Assembly: GCF_011044975.1 (NCBI RefSeq)
Contig: NZ_JAAKZV010000002.1
Location: 1 to 64,000 of the forward strand
Length of the DNA stretch: 64,000 nucleotides
Direction of reading: 5' to 3'
Origin: Streptomyces coryli
Lineage (GTDB): Bacteria; Actinomycetota; Actinomycetes; Streptomycetales; Streptomycetaceae
Positions 53,162 through 61,359 of this stretch are shown piece by piece. Position numbers and translations under genes: made by a program. Each line of letters opens with the position of its first letter. The first letter of the stretch is position 1. Under the pieces are notes generated by a model. It worked only from the letters and a program-made list of their open reading frames with translations, searched no databases and was not told the origin of the DNA.

Positions 53162-54153
53162 GCGAGCACGACCCAGACGGGGCCGGGGGCGAAGTTCAGC
53201 GCGGCACCGTCGCCGGTGGTGAAGGACGTGCCGGCCGCCTCCGACGGCCGCGACCACCGGGCGTCGAAGGCCCGGCCGTCGCGCAGCACCACGGCATCCC
53301 CCGAGCCGACCGTTTCGCTGTACGGCGATACGTTGCCGCCCCGGTCGTGGAAGCGCGACGGATGAACGGTGACGCGCTGGATGACAACCGTCGCGGCGTC
53401 GAGCCGGCCGGCATCGGTGGTACGGGCCCGGTCACCGTCCATGGAGACGAGCCACCGGTGCTGCGACGCCGACCACGTGAAGGTGTAGCGCGCGGCCGGG
53501 AAGCGGACCGTGCGGGCGTCGACGCGTTTCCCGCCGTCCGGCGCGGGGCCGAAGCGGAAGCCGATGGCGCGGGCGTGGGTGGCGGACGGGGCGGAGGCAA
53601 GACCGGGTGCCGGGCGCAGATACAGGTTGTGCGGCGCGCCGCGGCCAGTGCCCCGGTGGTACGCGGACGGGGCACTGCCGGTCGTCACGGGGTACAGGGG
53701 CGCGGCGCTCAGGAGCGGCTGCAGCCTGGACTGCGCACCGGAGTAGGCGAGCGCGGGGCGGCCGAACTGCCGCAGCAGCTCCAGATCGGACTCCCGGGCG
53801 CTGCGCACCGGGCCGGCCACGGGCGGCAGATGGGAGGAGAAGACCGCGAGCAGGCGGGTGAGCCCGGCTTCGACCTGTTCGACGTAGACGATGTCGGCGG
53901 AGCCGATGCCTGTCTGCGGCCGGGCGGCGCCCACGTTGTCGATCTTCACAGCGAGCACCGGCCCGGCGCGGCCCGGCAGGCCGGTGAACGGCGAGATTCC
54001 CGACGGCTGCGGAGAGCGCGCAGGCGAGGGAGGAGCTTGCACAACGCGGCCGCTGCCGCCGGGCTCCGCACCCCACAGCACGGCGATGACGACGGCAATG
54101 ACCACGGCCAGGACGGAGGCAAGGACCGTGGTACGTCGTTTCCCGGACATCAT
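53152..54153 (-). CDS. DUF3048-family membrane-anchored extracellular protein
   Basis: 333 aa from ATG 54153 (GAGG upstream; 54150 and 54159 also possible). N-terminal signal anchor TTVLASVLAVVIAVVIAVLWG, a Pro/Ser linker, then the DUF3048 core: PVLAVKIDNVGAARPQTGI, ADIVYVEQVEAGLTRLLAVF, PVRSARESDLELLRQFGRP and YSGAQSRLQPLL. Related to B. subtilis YerB; the function is unknown but an extracytoplasmic cell-envelope role is likely. Divergent from the small gene upstream of htpX. Confidence 0.88.
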   Translation of the reverse strand: MMSGKRRTTVLASVLAVVIAVVIAVLWGAEPGGSGRVVQAPPSPARSPQPSGISPFTGLPGRAGPVLAVKIDNVGAARPQTGIGSADIVYVEQVEAGLTRLLAVFSSHLPPVAGPVRSARESDLELLRQFGRPALAYSGAQSRLQPLLSAAPLYPVTTGSAPSAYHRGTGRGAPHNLYLRPAPGLASAPSATHARAIGFRFGPAPDGGKRVDARTVRFPAARYTFTWSASQHRWLVSMDGDRARTTDAGRLDAATVVIQRVTVHPSRFHDRGGNVSPYSETVGSGDAVVLRDGRAFDARWSRPSEAAGTSFTTGDGAALNFAPGPVWVVLAAR

Positions 54154-54225
54154 TCCCACCTCGCGACCTTGGACTTCGCCGGAGCCGGCAATGCCACCGT
54201 GGAACGTTCAAAGGCTGGGCGGGCA

Positions 54226-54261
54226 GGGCGGAGCGGCCCTCGGCAGAGGGTCTTCCGGCCC
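54226..54261. promoter_or_regulatory. two candidate DevR-type operators between DUF3048 and htpX units
   Basis: GGGCG-GAGC-GGCCC (54226-54239) and GGGTC-TTCC-GGCCC (54248-54261), 73-130 bp from the starts on either side. Confidence 0.5.
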
Positions 54262-54355
54262 GCCCCAGCTGCCCCTTCGGCAGCAGCTCCCCAGGGCTGG
54301 GTGATGTTCGCTGGAGGTGAAGCCGACAGCCGGCTCTCCGAAGGAGGCGAGGACG

Positions 54356-54553
54356 GTGCTGACATCCCTCACACCGGAGTTCTTCGAACGCTTCGCGCTG
54401 CTGTTCACCGCGACGCTCGTGCTGGTCTTCATGGCTACCACGGCCGCCGACGCGCTCGTCGTGCGGCTGCAGCGCAACCGGGCCGCCCGACGGCAGGTCA
54501 CCCCTCCGCAGGGCCCCGCGCCGCAACCGCGCATACCCGCGGGCCGGTTCTGA
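54356..54553 (+). CDS. small single-span membrane protein, 65 aa
   Basis: Start GTG 54356, chosen because AAGGAGG sits 8 nt upstream; the GTG at 54317 has only a weak site. One membrane helix (about residues 8-32, FERFALLFTATLVLVFMATTAAD) and a basic, Pro-rich cytoplasmic tail. It lies 27 bp before htpX and is probably part of that unit. No family recognised. Confidence 0.6.
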   Translation: MLTSLTPEFFERFALLFTATLVLVFMATTAADALVVRLQRNRAARRQVTPPQGPAPQPRIPAGRF

Positions 54554-54580
54554 GACGCCGAAGTGGAAGAGGCGGGTCCG

Positions 54581-55489
54581 ATGCGCAGCCGCTTCCCGTC
54601 CGACCGGCAGCTGAACGCCCGCATGGGGCTGACGCTGTTCCTGCTCGGACTCGTGTACGTCGTGTTCATCGCGGCGCTCGTCGCGCTGCTGCGCTCGTGG
54701 GTGCTCGCGGTGGTGCTCGCGGGCGGGTTCCTGGCCGTGCAGTACTGGTTCGCCGACCGGATTGCGCTGTTCGCACTGCGCGGCCGGCCGGTGACCCGCG
54801 AGGAGCAGCCCCAGCTGTACGGCGTGATCGACCGGCTCTGCGCCCAGGCCGACATGCCGGTGCCGCGGGTGGCGATCGCCGACATGGATCTGCCGAACGC
54901 CTTCGCCACCGGCCGTAATCCGACGCACACCGTGGTCTGCGTGACCACCGGATTGCAGCGGCGCCTGGAGCCGGAGGAACTGGAGGGCGTGCTCGCGCAT
55001 GAGCTGTCCCATGTCGCGCACCGCGACGTCGCCGTGATCACCATTGCGTCGTTCCTCGGCGTCCTCGCCGGCCTGGTCGCCCGTTTCGCGTTCTACTCCC
55101 AGCTCTTCCGCGACCGGCGGGACCAGAACACCGCGGTCGCCCTTGCCGCCGTCATGGCCGTGTCGGCGCTCGTATACGCGCTGAGCTTCCTGCTCATCCG
55201 GGCGCTGTCGCGCTACCGCGAGCTCGCCGCCGATCGCGCGGGGGCGCTCCTCACCGGCCGGCCCTCCGCCCTCGCCTCCGCGCTGACGAAGATCAGCGGC
55301 GACATGGCCCGCATCCCCACCGGCGACCTGCGCACCGCCCGCGCCTTCAATGCCTTCTTCTTCACCCCGGCGCTGCGCGCCGACGGCGGTCTGTCGCGCC
55401 TGCTGTCCACTCACCCGCCCCTGGATCGCCGCCTGGCCCAACTGGAGCGCATCTCCGCGGAGCTGGCCGGCCGCAGGGCCGGGAGCTGA
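54581..55489 (+). CDS. htpX: M48-family membrane zinc protease HtpX
   Basis: 302 aa from ATG 54581, with GAGGCGGG upstream; GTG 54563 would add six residues. Two N-terminal helices (LTLFLLGLVYVVFIAALVAL, WVLAVVLAGGFLAVQYW), the zinc motif LAHELSHVAHRD, two more helices, and the third ligand Glu in SRYRELAADRAGA. HtpX degrades damaged membrane proteins at the cytoplasmic face. It is followed 5 bp later by pspAB, a pairing seen in actinobacterial Psp loci. Confidence 0.95.
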   Translation: MRSRFPSDRQLNARMGLTLFLLGLVYVVFIAALVALLRSWVLAVVLAGGFLAVQYWFADRIALFALRGRPVTREEQPQLYGVIDRLCAQADMPVPRVAIADMDLPNAFATGRNPTHTVVCVTTGLQRRLEPEELEGVLAHELSHVAHRDVAVITIASFLGVLAGLVARFAFYSQLFRDRRDQNTAVALAAVMAVSALVYALSFLLIRALSRYRELAADRAGALLTGRPSALASALTKISGDMARIPTGDLRTARAFNAFFFTPALRADGGLSRLLSTHPPLDRRLAQLERISAELAGRRAGS

Positions 55490-55494
55490 TCCCC

Positions 55495-56073
55495 GTGCGA
55501 CTGCTGGACATCCTGCTCGGCCGCAGTCGGCCCGCCGCGCCCGACCTGGACCGGCTCTTCGCCCTGCCCGCCGCCGCCATCGCCATGGAGGCGACCGCCG
55601 GGTTCCGACCCACCGGCCTCGGCTCGGTGTGCTTCGCCCCCGTCGAGGGCGCCGCCTTCGAGGAGGCGGAGCTGGAGATCCGCGCGCTGCTGGCCGGGGA
55701 CGCCGCGCGGCTGGGGGGTCAGGTGGAGGTCTCCAGGGACGCGTACGGCTACGCCTGGCTGCTTTCCCGGCGCAGCCCGGCCGATCTGCCCGGCCTCGTC
55801 GGCGACCTGCACACGGTCAACTCCGTCCTGGAGGCCGCCGGCTTCGGCCCGCAACTGCTCTGCTCACTGGTCGGCTTCAGCGACCACCGGGACCGCCGGC
55901 TCGCCCTGATCTATCTCTACAAGCGCGGCGCCTTCTACCCCTTCGCGCCGCTGCCGGGCGAGCGCCGCGACAACACCCTTGAGCTCCAGGTGAAAGCGGC
56001 CGTGGCGGAAGACCTGCCGATCGAGCAGGAGCTGACCCGCTGGTTTCCGGTCTGGGGAGCCCCGGGACTCTGA
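55495..56073 (+). CDS. pspAB: PspA-associated protein PspAB
   Basis: 192 aa from GTG 55495. N-terminus RLLDILLGRSRPAAPDLDRLFALPAAA, then ATAGFRPTGLGSVCFAPVEG and the C-terminal RRDNTLELQVKAAVAEDLPIE block typical of the PspAB family. Its molecular role is unknown, but it co-occurs with PspA, PspAA and HtpX in envelope-stress loci. No pspA gene is in the window. Convergent with a USP gene 23 bp away. Confidence 0.85.
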   Translation: MRLLDILLGRSRPAAPDLDRLFALPAAAIAMEATAGFRPTGLGSVCFAPVEGAAFEEAELEIRALLAGDAARLGGQVEVSRDAYGYAWLLSRRSPADLPGLVGDLHTVNSVLEAAGFGPQLLCSLVGFSDHRDRRLALIYLYKRGAFYPFAPLPGERRDNTLELQVKAAVAEDLPIEQELTRWFPVWGAPGL

Positions 56074-56096
56074 TGCGCCGCCCCCGGCGATGCAGG

Positions 56097-56939
56097 TCAG
56101 CCGGGCACGACCGCCACGGGGCACTGTGCGCGGCGCAGCACGACCCTGAGTGTCGGCCCGAGCACGGGCGGTTCGGTCCCCGAACCACGGCCGAGTACGA
56201 GCAGTTCCGCCTCCGTCGATGCCTGCAGCAGTGCTGACCATGCCGTGCCCGGAACGGGCTCGGCCCTGACGGTCAGGGCGTCTTGGGCCCGGGCGCCGAA
56301 TACCCCTTTGATGACTTCGTGGGCGCGCGCGATGCCCTCGGCCCACCCGTCTCCCGGCGAGCCCGGTGCCGGGTACGCCGGAACCAGGGCCGGTTCCCAC
56401 GCATGAACGGCGCCCAGTTCGGCGTGCCGCAGCTCGGCCGCGCGGATCGCGAAGTCCACTGCCGCCGTGCTCGGTTCCGTACCGGCGATGCCCACGGCGA
56501 CGCGCGGCACCCCGAAGCGGTGCCCGGGCGGCTCGTCCCGTACGACCACGACCGGTCCGCGAGCACCGGCGACGGCCTGCCGCGCCGTGGAGCCGAGCAG
56601 CAGACCGGGGTCATGGCTGTTCCCTCGGGCACCGACCGCGAGGATGCTGCCCTGCGTCGCCGCGTCGATAAGGGTGCTTGCTACGGGCCCGGGGAGCACA
56701 TCGGAGGTGATATCGACGAGGCTGCGGCGCGCGTGGGCAACCTGCGCCGCCCCTTCGAGCAGCTGCCGGCCCGCTGCCCGCGCCACGCTGCCGCGACCGG
56801 GGGGCACGTGCACGAGGTGCAGCCGCCACGTCCTGCGGTATGCCTCGTCGACGCCCCATTCGACCGCCCGTATGCCGGCCGCTGATCCGTCGACCCCCAC
56901 GACTACCGGCAGCTTGTCCCGCACTGGCACCTCCAACAT
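56097..56939 (-). CDS. universal stress protein, two UspA domains
   Basis: 280 aa. Domain 1 VVVGVDGSAAGIRAVEWGVD to GARGNSHDPGLLLGSTARQ, where the first part of the glycine loop is altered; domain 2 VAVGIAGTEPSTAAVDFAI to GRGSGTEPPVLGPTLRVVL. It ends QCPVAVVPG. It begins 6 bp after the copper ATPase stop, yet an exact operator-like repeat lies inside the 3' end of that gene, 47 bp upstream, so it may have its own promoter. Confidence 0.88.
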   Translation of the reverse strand: MLEVPVRDKLPVVVGVDGSAAGIRAVEWGVDEAYRRTWRLHLVHVPPGRGSVARAAGRQLLEGAAQVAHARRSLVDITSDVLPGPVASTLIDAATQGSILAVGARGNSHDPGLLLGSTARQAVAGARGPVVVVRDEPPGHRFGVPRVAVGIAGTEPSTAAVDFAIRAAELRHAELGAVHAWEPALVPAYPAPGSPGDGWAEGIARAHEVIKGVFGARAQDALTVRAEPVPGTAWSALLQASTEAELLVLGRGSGTEPPVLGPTLRVVLRRAQCPVAVVPG

Positions 56940-56945
56940 GGTGAG

Positions 56946-59507
56946 TCACGGCCTCCAGGATCGATCCTTCGGGCGGACCCGGGCAGGGCCGTTGGGCCCG
57001 CCTCCTGGCGCCGGCCGGCCCTCCGTCAGCCGGCTGACCTGGCGGCGGCGCAGCCGTGAGGCATTGGCGACGACCGACAGCGAGGACAGGGCCATGGCCG
57101 CCGCGGCAAGCATCGGACTGAGGCGCAGACCCCAGAGCGGGTAAAGAACTCCGGCCGCTACCGGGATACCTACGGCGTTGTAGACGAGGGCGAAGAACAG
57201 GTTCTGCTTGATGTTGCGCATGGTGGCGCGGGAGAGGCGGACGGCGGTGGCCACGCCGGTCAGCGAGCCGGAGATCAGGGTGATGTCCGCGGCCTCGATG
57301 GCCACGTCGGTGCCGGTGCCGATCGCCATGCCGACGTCGGCGGCGGCGAGTGCGGGCGCATCATTGATGCCGTCGCCGACCATGCCGACCCGGCGGCCTT
57401 CGTCCTGCAGGCGGCGGATCTCGTCTGCTTTGTGCTCGGGCAGCACCCCGGCGCGTACGTGCGCCACTCCGACCTGAGCGGCTATCGCGGTGGCGGTCCG
57501 CTCGCTGTCGCCGGTGAGGATGACCGTCTCGAGGCCAAGCCGGTGGAGGCCGGCGATGGCCTGGGCGGAGTCGGCCTTGACGGTGTCGGCCACGGCCAGG
57601 ACGCCGGCAGGCCGGCCGGCGACCGCGGCCAGGATCGGGGTCTTGCCCTGTGCGGCCAGTCGGTCCGCGGTGGGGATGAGGTGGGTGGCGTCGACTCCGG
57701 CGTCGGCGAGGAGCCGGGCGGTGCCGACGAGCACCTCGCGGCCGTCGACGGTGGCTGCCACTCCTTTGCCGGTGACGGAGTCGAAGGCCGTGGCGGTGGG
57801 AACAACCAGGCCGCGTTCGCGGGCCGCGTCGGTGACGGCGTTGGCGAGGGGGTGCTCGCTGTCGGCCTCGGCGGCCGAGACGAGGGCCAGCAGCCCGTCG
57901 CCGGTGCCGTCTTCGGCTCGTACGTCGGTCAGGACAGGCTTGCCGGCGGTGACCGTGCCGGTCTTGTCGAGGACGATCGTGTCCAGCTTGTGCGCGGTCT
58001 CCAGAGCCTCGGCGGAGCGGATGAGGATGCCGGCCCGGGCACCTTTGCCCGTGCCGACCATGACCGACAGCGGGGTGGCCAGTCCGAGCGCGCAGGGGCA
58101 GGCGATGATCAGCACAGCGACTGCCGAGACCAGCGCCAGGGTCAGGGCGGGCGCAGGCCCGGCGGCGTACCAGAGGGTGAACGTGGCGATGGCGACCCCG
58201 ATGACCACCGGGACGAAGTAGCCCGAGATGGCGTCGGCGAGGCGTTGGATCGGGGCCTTGGAGGCCTGCGCCTGCCGTACCAGCCGGATGATCTGCGCGA
58301 GCATGGTGTCGGCGCCGACCTTGGCCGCGCGTACGTGCAGTGAGCCGGTGGTGTTCACGGTGGCACCGATGACGGTGTCGCCGGCGCGCTTGGTCACCGG
58401 CATCGGCTCTCCGGTGACCATCGATTCGTCGACCGCGGAGGAGCCGGAGAGCACCTCGGCGTCCACCGGGACCTTCTCGCCCGGCCGTACGACAACCTCG
58501 TCATCCACCACCACCTCGGCCACCGGGATTTCGGCCTCGGCACCGTCACGCAGCACCCGCGCGGTACGTGGCTGCAGGCCCAGCAGGGCGCGGATGGCCT
58601 CACCGGTGCCGGCCTTGGCACGGGCCTCCAGCAGCCGGCCGAGCACGATCAGGGTGAGGATGACGCCGACTGCCTCGAAATACACCTCGCGCACGTCATC
58701 CGGCAGCAGGCCGGGTGCGAGCGTCACCAGCAGGCTGTAGCCGTATGCGGCCGATGTACCCAGAGTGATCAGGGAGTTCATATCGGCACCGCGGTGGCGC
58801 AGGGTCAGCCAGCCGGTGCGGTGGATCGGCCACCCGGTGTAGAGCATCACCGGGGTGATCAGGACCAGTTGCAGCCAGTGGCTCAGCATCCAGCCCGGCA
58901 CCCAGCGGGCACCGAACAACTCGTGCGCCATGACGGCGACCAGCACCGGCAAGGTGAGCACGGCACCGACCGCCACCCGGCGACCCAGGTCGGCGAGTTC
59001 GGCGCGGCGCTCGGCGGCATCCGCCGACTCTGCCTCGGCGGCGGGGACGTCAGCCTCACCGCCCGCGGCTCGTTCGACTCCGGCCGAGCCTGACGGCGTC
59101 GTCGTCGACGGTGGGCTGCCTGCGCTGTCCTCGGCCCGATCGACGACGAGGGTGCCACGGATCATGTTCATCCCACACGCGAACCCGAACGACCCGGCCT
59201 GCTCCGGCCGCAAGCGCACGGTGGTGCTCTGGAAGGCCGGCAGATCGGCGCCGATATGCAGATCAGGGAAGACGACCCGATTCGTGCATGCACCGGACTC
59301 CTGCCGATTGAAGACCAACTCGACCGGGACACCCTGCCGCACCCGGATCACATCCGGGCTGTAGCCACCGCGTACGGCCACCTCCACCCGCTGCACACCG
59401 CCCTCCAGGCGGGCGCCGAAGGCGCGGCGCGGACCGAGAAAGTACCACCCGATGGCGGCGATCAGCAGGGCGGACAGTGCCGTCACCACGATCTCGGAGA
59501 TGTTCAT
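56946..59507 (-). CDS. copA: copper-transporting P1B-type ATPase with N-terminal cupredoxin domain
   Basis: 853 aa from ATG 59507, with GGGGAGG upstream. Instead of an HMA domain, the N-terminus has a membrane anchor (about 5-24) and a cupredoxin-like domain (about 38-125) with possible ligands Cys74, His84, Cys111 and Met113/115. The ATPase core follows: actuator TGE (365-367), metal-site Cys470-Pro-Cys472 in IACPCALG, phosphorylation Asp514 in DKTGT, and [10 protein letters not shown]. It exports Cu(I). A CsoR-like palindrome overlaps the promoter region. The residue motif [16 protein letters not shown] is typical of the CopA branch. Confidence 0.95.
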   Translation of the reverse strand: MNISEIVVTALSALLIAAIGWYFLGPRRAFGARLEGGVQRVEVAVRGGYSPDVIRVRQGVPVELVFNRQESGACTNRVVFPDLHIGADLPAFQSTTVRLRPEQAGSFGFACGMNMIRGTLVVDRAEDSAGSPPSTTTPSGSAGVERAAGGEADVPAAEAESADAAERRAELADLGRRVAVGAVLTLPVLVAVMAHELFGARWVPGWMLSHWLQLVLITPVMLYTGWPIHRTGWLTLRHRGADMNSLITLGTSAAYGYSLLVTLAPGLLPDDVREVYFEAVGVILTLIVLGRLLEARAKAGTGEAIRALLGLQPRTARVLRDGAEAEIPVAEVVVDDEVVVRPGEKVPVDAEVLSGSSAVDESMVTGEPMPVTKRAGDTVIGATVNTTGSLHVRAAKVGADTMLAQIIRLVRQAQASKAPIQRLADAISGYFVPVVIGVAIATFTLWYAAGPAPALTLALVSAVAVLIIACPCALGLATPLSVMVGTGKGARAGILIRSAEALETAHKLDTIVLDKTGTVTAGKPVLTDVRAEDGTGDGLLALVSAAEADSEHPLANAVTDAARERGLVVPTATAFDSVTGKGVAATVDGREVLVGTARLLADAGVDATHLIPTADRLAAQGKTPILAAVAGRPAGVLAVADTVKADSAQAIAGLHRLGLETVILTGDSERTATAIAAQVGVAHVRAGVLPEHKADEIRRLQDEGRRVGMVGDGINDAPALAAADVGMAIGTGTDVAIEAADITLISGSLTGVATAVRLSRATMRNIKQNLFFALVYNAVGIPVAAGVLYPLWGLRLSPMLAAAAMALSSLSVVANASRLRRRQVSRLTEGRPAPGGGPNGPARVRPKDRSWRP
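56986..56999. promoter_or_regulatory. candidate DevR-type operator inside the copA 3' end
   Basis: Exact consensus GGGCC-GTTG-GGCCC within the coding sequence of copA, 47 bp upstream of the USP start at 56939. Confidence 0.55.
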
Positions 59508-59556
59508 GGGAGACCTCCCCTTGCTCGATTGGGTGCACCTCCCACGATCCGCTTGT

Positions 59557-59573
59557 ATACCCCCTCCGGGTAT
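59557..59573. promoter_or_regulatory. CsoR-type copper operator upstream of copA
   Basis: ATACCC-CCTCC-GGGTAT, a 17-bp perfect palindrome with a 5-base centre, 50 bp upstream of copA. The pattern matches the pseudo-palindromes bound by actinobacterial CsoR/RicR repressors. No csoR gene is in the window. Confidence 0.75.
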
Positions 59574-59587
59574 GGTCCGTTCGGATC
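59574..59587. promoter_or_regulatory. candidate DevR-type operator between copA and SHOCT gene
   Basis: GGTCC-GTTC-GGATC, directly abutting the CsoR-like palindrome; 67 bp from copA and 129 bp from the SHOCT gene. Confidence 0.45.
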
Positions 59588-59715
59588 CGGAGTGCTGCCC
59601 TCATCGGCCCAAGGCATGGGGATGGCCCGGGGCCAGACTGAAAGCGTGGTGGCGGCAAGCCGGATGCCCGGCACCCGCGCCGGGACGCTCCGCCGCCATG
59701 AGGAGAGTGACCGCC

Positions 59716-59988
59716 ATGTATTGGCACGACCACGATATGAGCGGATGGGGCTGGTTCGCGATGTCGACCGGCACGATCCTGTTCTGGGCACTGCTCATCA
59801 CCTGCGGCGTCCTGCTCTACCGCGCCCTGAACCGGGCCGACGGCCCCGGGCCCTCCACCACCCTGCCGTCCCGCCACACCGCGGAACAGCTGCTCGCCGA
59901 ACGCTTCGCCCGTGGAGAGGTCGACGAGGACGAATACCACCGCCGTCTGGCGGTGCTTCGCGGCGGCCCGCAACTGAACAAGACCTGA
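59716..59988 (+). CDS. SHOCT-domain small membrane protein
   Basis: 90 aa from ATG 59716, with AGGAGAG 8 nt upstream. A His-rich start (MYWHDHDMSGWGW) that could bind metal, one membrane helix (about 15-38), then a C-terminal SHOCT motif (about 55-82, AEQLLAERFARGEVDEDEYH). Genes of this type are common next to copper and heavy-metal ATPases; it is divergent from copA and shares its control region. Function unproven. Confidence 0.85.
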   Translation: MYWHDHDMSGWGWFAMSTGTILFWALLITCGVLLYRALNRADGPGPSTTLPSRHTAEQLLAERFARGEVDEDEYHRRLAVLRGGPQLNKT

Positions 59989-60022
59989 TAGCCCGGCACC
60001 ACGCAGGCAAGTGAGGCTTGCT

Positions 60023-60247
60023 ATGAACTCACGACAGCACAACTACGGCCTGTACGCCCTCGTGCCGGCCATCGCCGTACTCGGCGCCCTCGTTCTGGGC
60101 GTGCCGGCCGGCGCGCTGGTGATCCTGGTGATCGCGCTCGTCTGCCCGCTGATGATGCTGTTCATGATGAGTGGCATGCACGGCGACGCGCCGACGGTCC
60201 GGCGCGACAAGCACGGGCGGCCGCCGAGCGATACCCGTCGAGGCTGA
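60023..60247 (+). CDS. small membrane protein, DUF2933-like
   Basis: 74 aa from ATG 60023. Two closely spaced hydrophobic segments (ALVPAIAVLGALVLGVPAGA and LVILVIALVCPLMMLFMM) lead into a Met/His cluster MMSGMHGDA, which could bind copper. The layout resembles DUF2933 proteins that accompany copper-resistance genes. It follows the SHOCT gene by 34 bp and is probably co-transcribed. Assignment is by pattern only. Confidence 0.65.
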   Translation: MNSRQHNYGLYALVPAIAVLGALVLGVPAGALVILVIALVCPLMMLFMMSGMHGDAPTVRRDKHGRPPSDTRRG

Positions 60248-60261
60248 GGCCCAGCGAGAGC

Positions 60262-60299
60262 TCGAGCCGACCTTGCAGACAGCTGGACAGGTAGCTCGA
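60262..60299. terminator. candidate bidirectional terminator
   Basis: TCGAGC (60262-60267) pairs with GCTCGA (60294-60299), and inside it ACCT pairs with AGGT. It lies between convergent stop codons at 60247 and 60301. Confidence 0.45.
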
Positions 60300-60300
60300 T

Positions 60301-61251
60301 TCAGATAGGGAGCCACTGTTTGACAAGGGGCTCGTTGTCCCCGATCCAGTTCTCCACCGCGCCGGATTTGTGGTCCGCGCCGCCGGCGTCCTGGATCGCG
60401 GCTTCCAGGCCCTGCAGCTGATCCGGCGTTACGCGGAAGTTCCGCAGCCACTCCAGGGCTTCGTTGTCGCGGCGGCCGTGGAACTTCCGGGAGACGATCG
60501 TGTGCAGCTTGTCGGGGTCGCCGAAAGCATCGGCGGGGTCGTCGAGGTAGCGGATGTCGTACTTGGAGAACGCCCAGTGGGGGCGCCACATGCTCACCAG
60601 GACAGGGCGCTTCGCGGCGTAGGCGGTGTCCAGGGCCTCCAGCATGGTGCCGGTGTCCTTGGCCTTCTGGCGGTATCTGCCGGTCAGGCCGTACTCCGGG
60701 ATCACCGACTTGTTGACGGTCCTGGTCAGACCCGCGGTCGGCTCGATGCCGACGATCGTCCCGTCGAAGTAGTGGGCGTACTCCGGCAGATCGACCAGTG
60801 ACTCGACCTCATCCACGTAGTCGGGCACGGCCAGGCCCAGATCGCCGGGCTCGTACCAGGGGCCGAGATCCACCACCGAGCCGCCGTACTGCGCCCATTG
60901 CTCGGTATGGACGCTCGGCAGCCAGGCGTCCATGAAGACGTCGAACTGGCCCTCGGCCACCCCGCGGAAGAGGTCGGGAACGGCGTCCTTCTGTACGGCC
61001 TTGACCCGATACCCCTTGGACTCCAGCAGCTGCTTCCACAGCTCGGTGACCGCGATGTCCTCGTCCCAGGCTACGTAGCCGATGGTGATGGTCCCCTGGC
61101 CCTTCTTGGCTGCAGCCTTCGCCAGACCCGGCTCCCCGCCAGTGCCGGTACCGCAGCCAGCCAGGCCGACGGGCGCCAACGCCCCCGCGGCCAGGACTCC
61201 CAGGAACCCGCGCCGCTCCAACCCATGTGCTCTGTCTCCCCCGGTGGACAT
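60301..61251 (-). CDS. Tat-type lipoprotein, glycine betaine/choline ABC substrate-binding protein (OpuAC-like)
   Basis: 316 aa. Twin-arginine signal ERRGFLGVLAAG followed by lipobox LAGC (Cys33), so folded before export and lipid-anchored. The binding domain begins ITIGYVAWDEDIAVTELWKQLL and has FDVFMDAWLPSVHTE, GIEPTAGLT and VLVSMWRPHWAFSKY, whose Trp residues would cage a quaternary amine, as in OpuAC/ProX. No permease or ATPase gene is adjacent. A TAGGCT -10 element places the transcription start on the A of the ATG, so the mRNA may be leaderless. Confidence 0.9.
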   Translation of the reverse strand: MSTGGDRAHGLERRGFLGVLAAGALAPVGLAGCGTGTGGEPGLAKAAAKKGQGTITIGYVAWDEDIAVTELWKQLLESKGYRVKAVQKDAVPDLFRGVAEGQFDVFMDAWLPSVHTEQWAQYGGSVVDLGPWYEPGDLGLAVPDYVDEVESLVDLPEYAHYFDGTIVGIEPTAGLTRTVNKSVIPEYGLTGRYRQKAKDTGTMLEALDTAYAAKRPVLVSMWRPHWAFSKYDIRYLDDPADAFGDPDKLHTIVSRKFHGRRDNEALEWLRNFRVTPDQLQGLEAAIQDAGGADHKSGAVENWIGDNEPLVKQWLPI

Positions 61252-61257
61252 TCCGTC

Positions 61258-61263
61258 AGCCTA
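61258..61263 (-). promoter_or_regulatory. -10 promoter element TAGGCT of the OpuAC-like gene
   Basis: Read on the minus strand, TAGGCT is followed by exactly six bases and then the ATG at 61251, which predicts initiation at the start codon. No good -35 hexamer is visible. Confidence 0.5.
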
Positions 61264-61359
61264 GTTGCCTTAGGGAACAAAGCACTAGGGTTCCCAACAG
61301 CGGTACGGGGCAGGGCGTTTGACGGGAGCTGCTGTCGGGCGACAAGGGGGAGGACCGGT

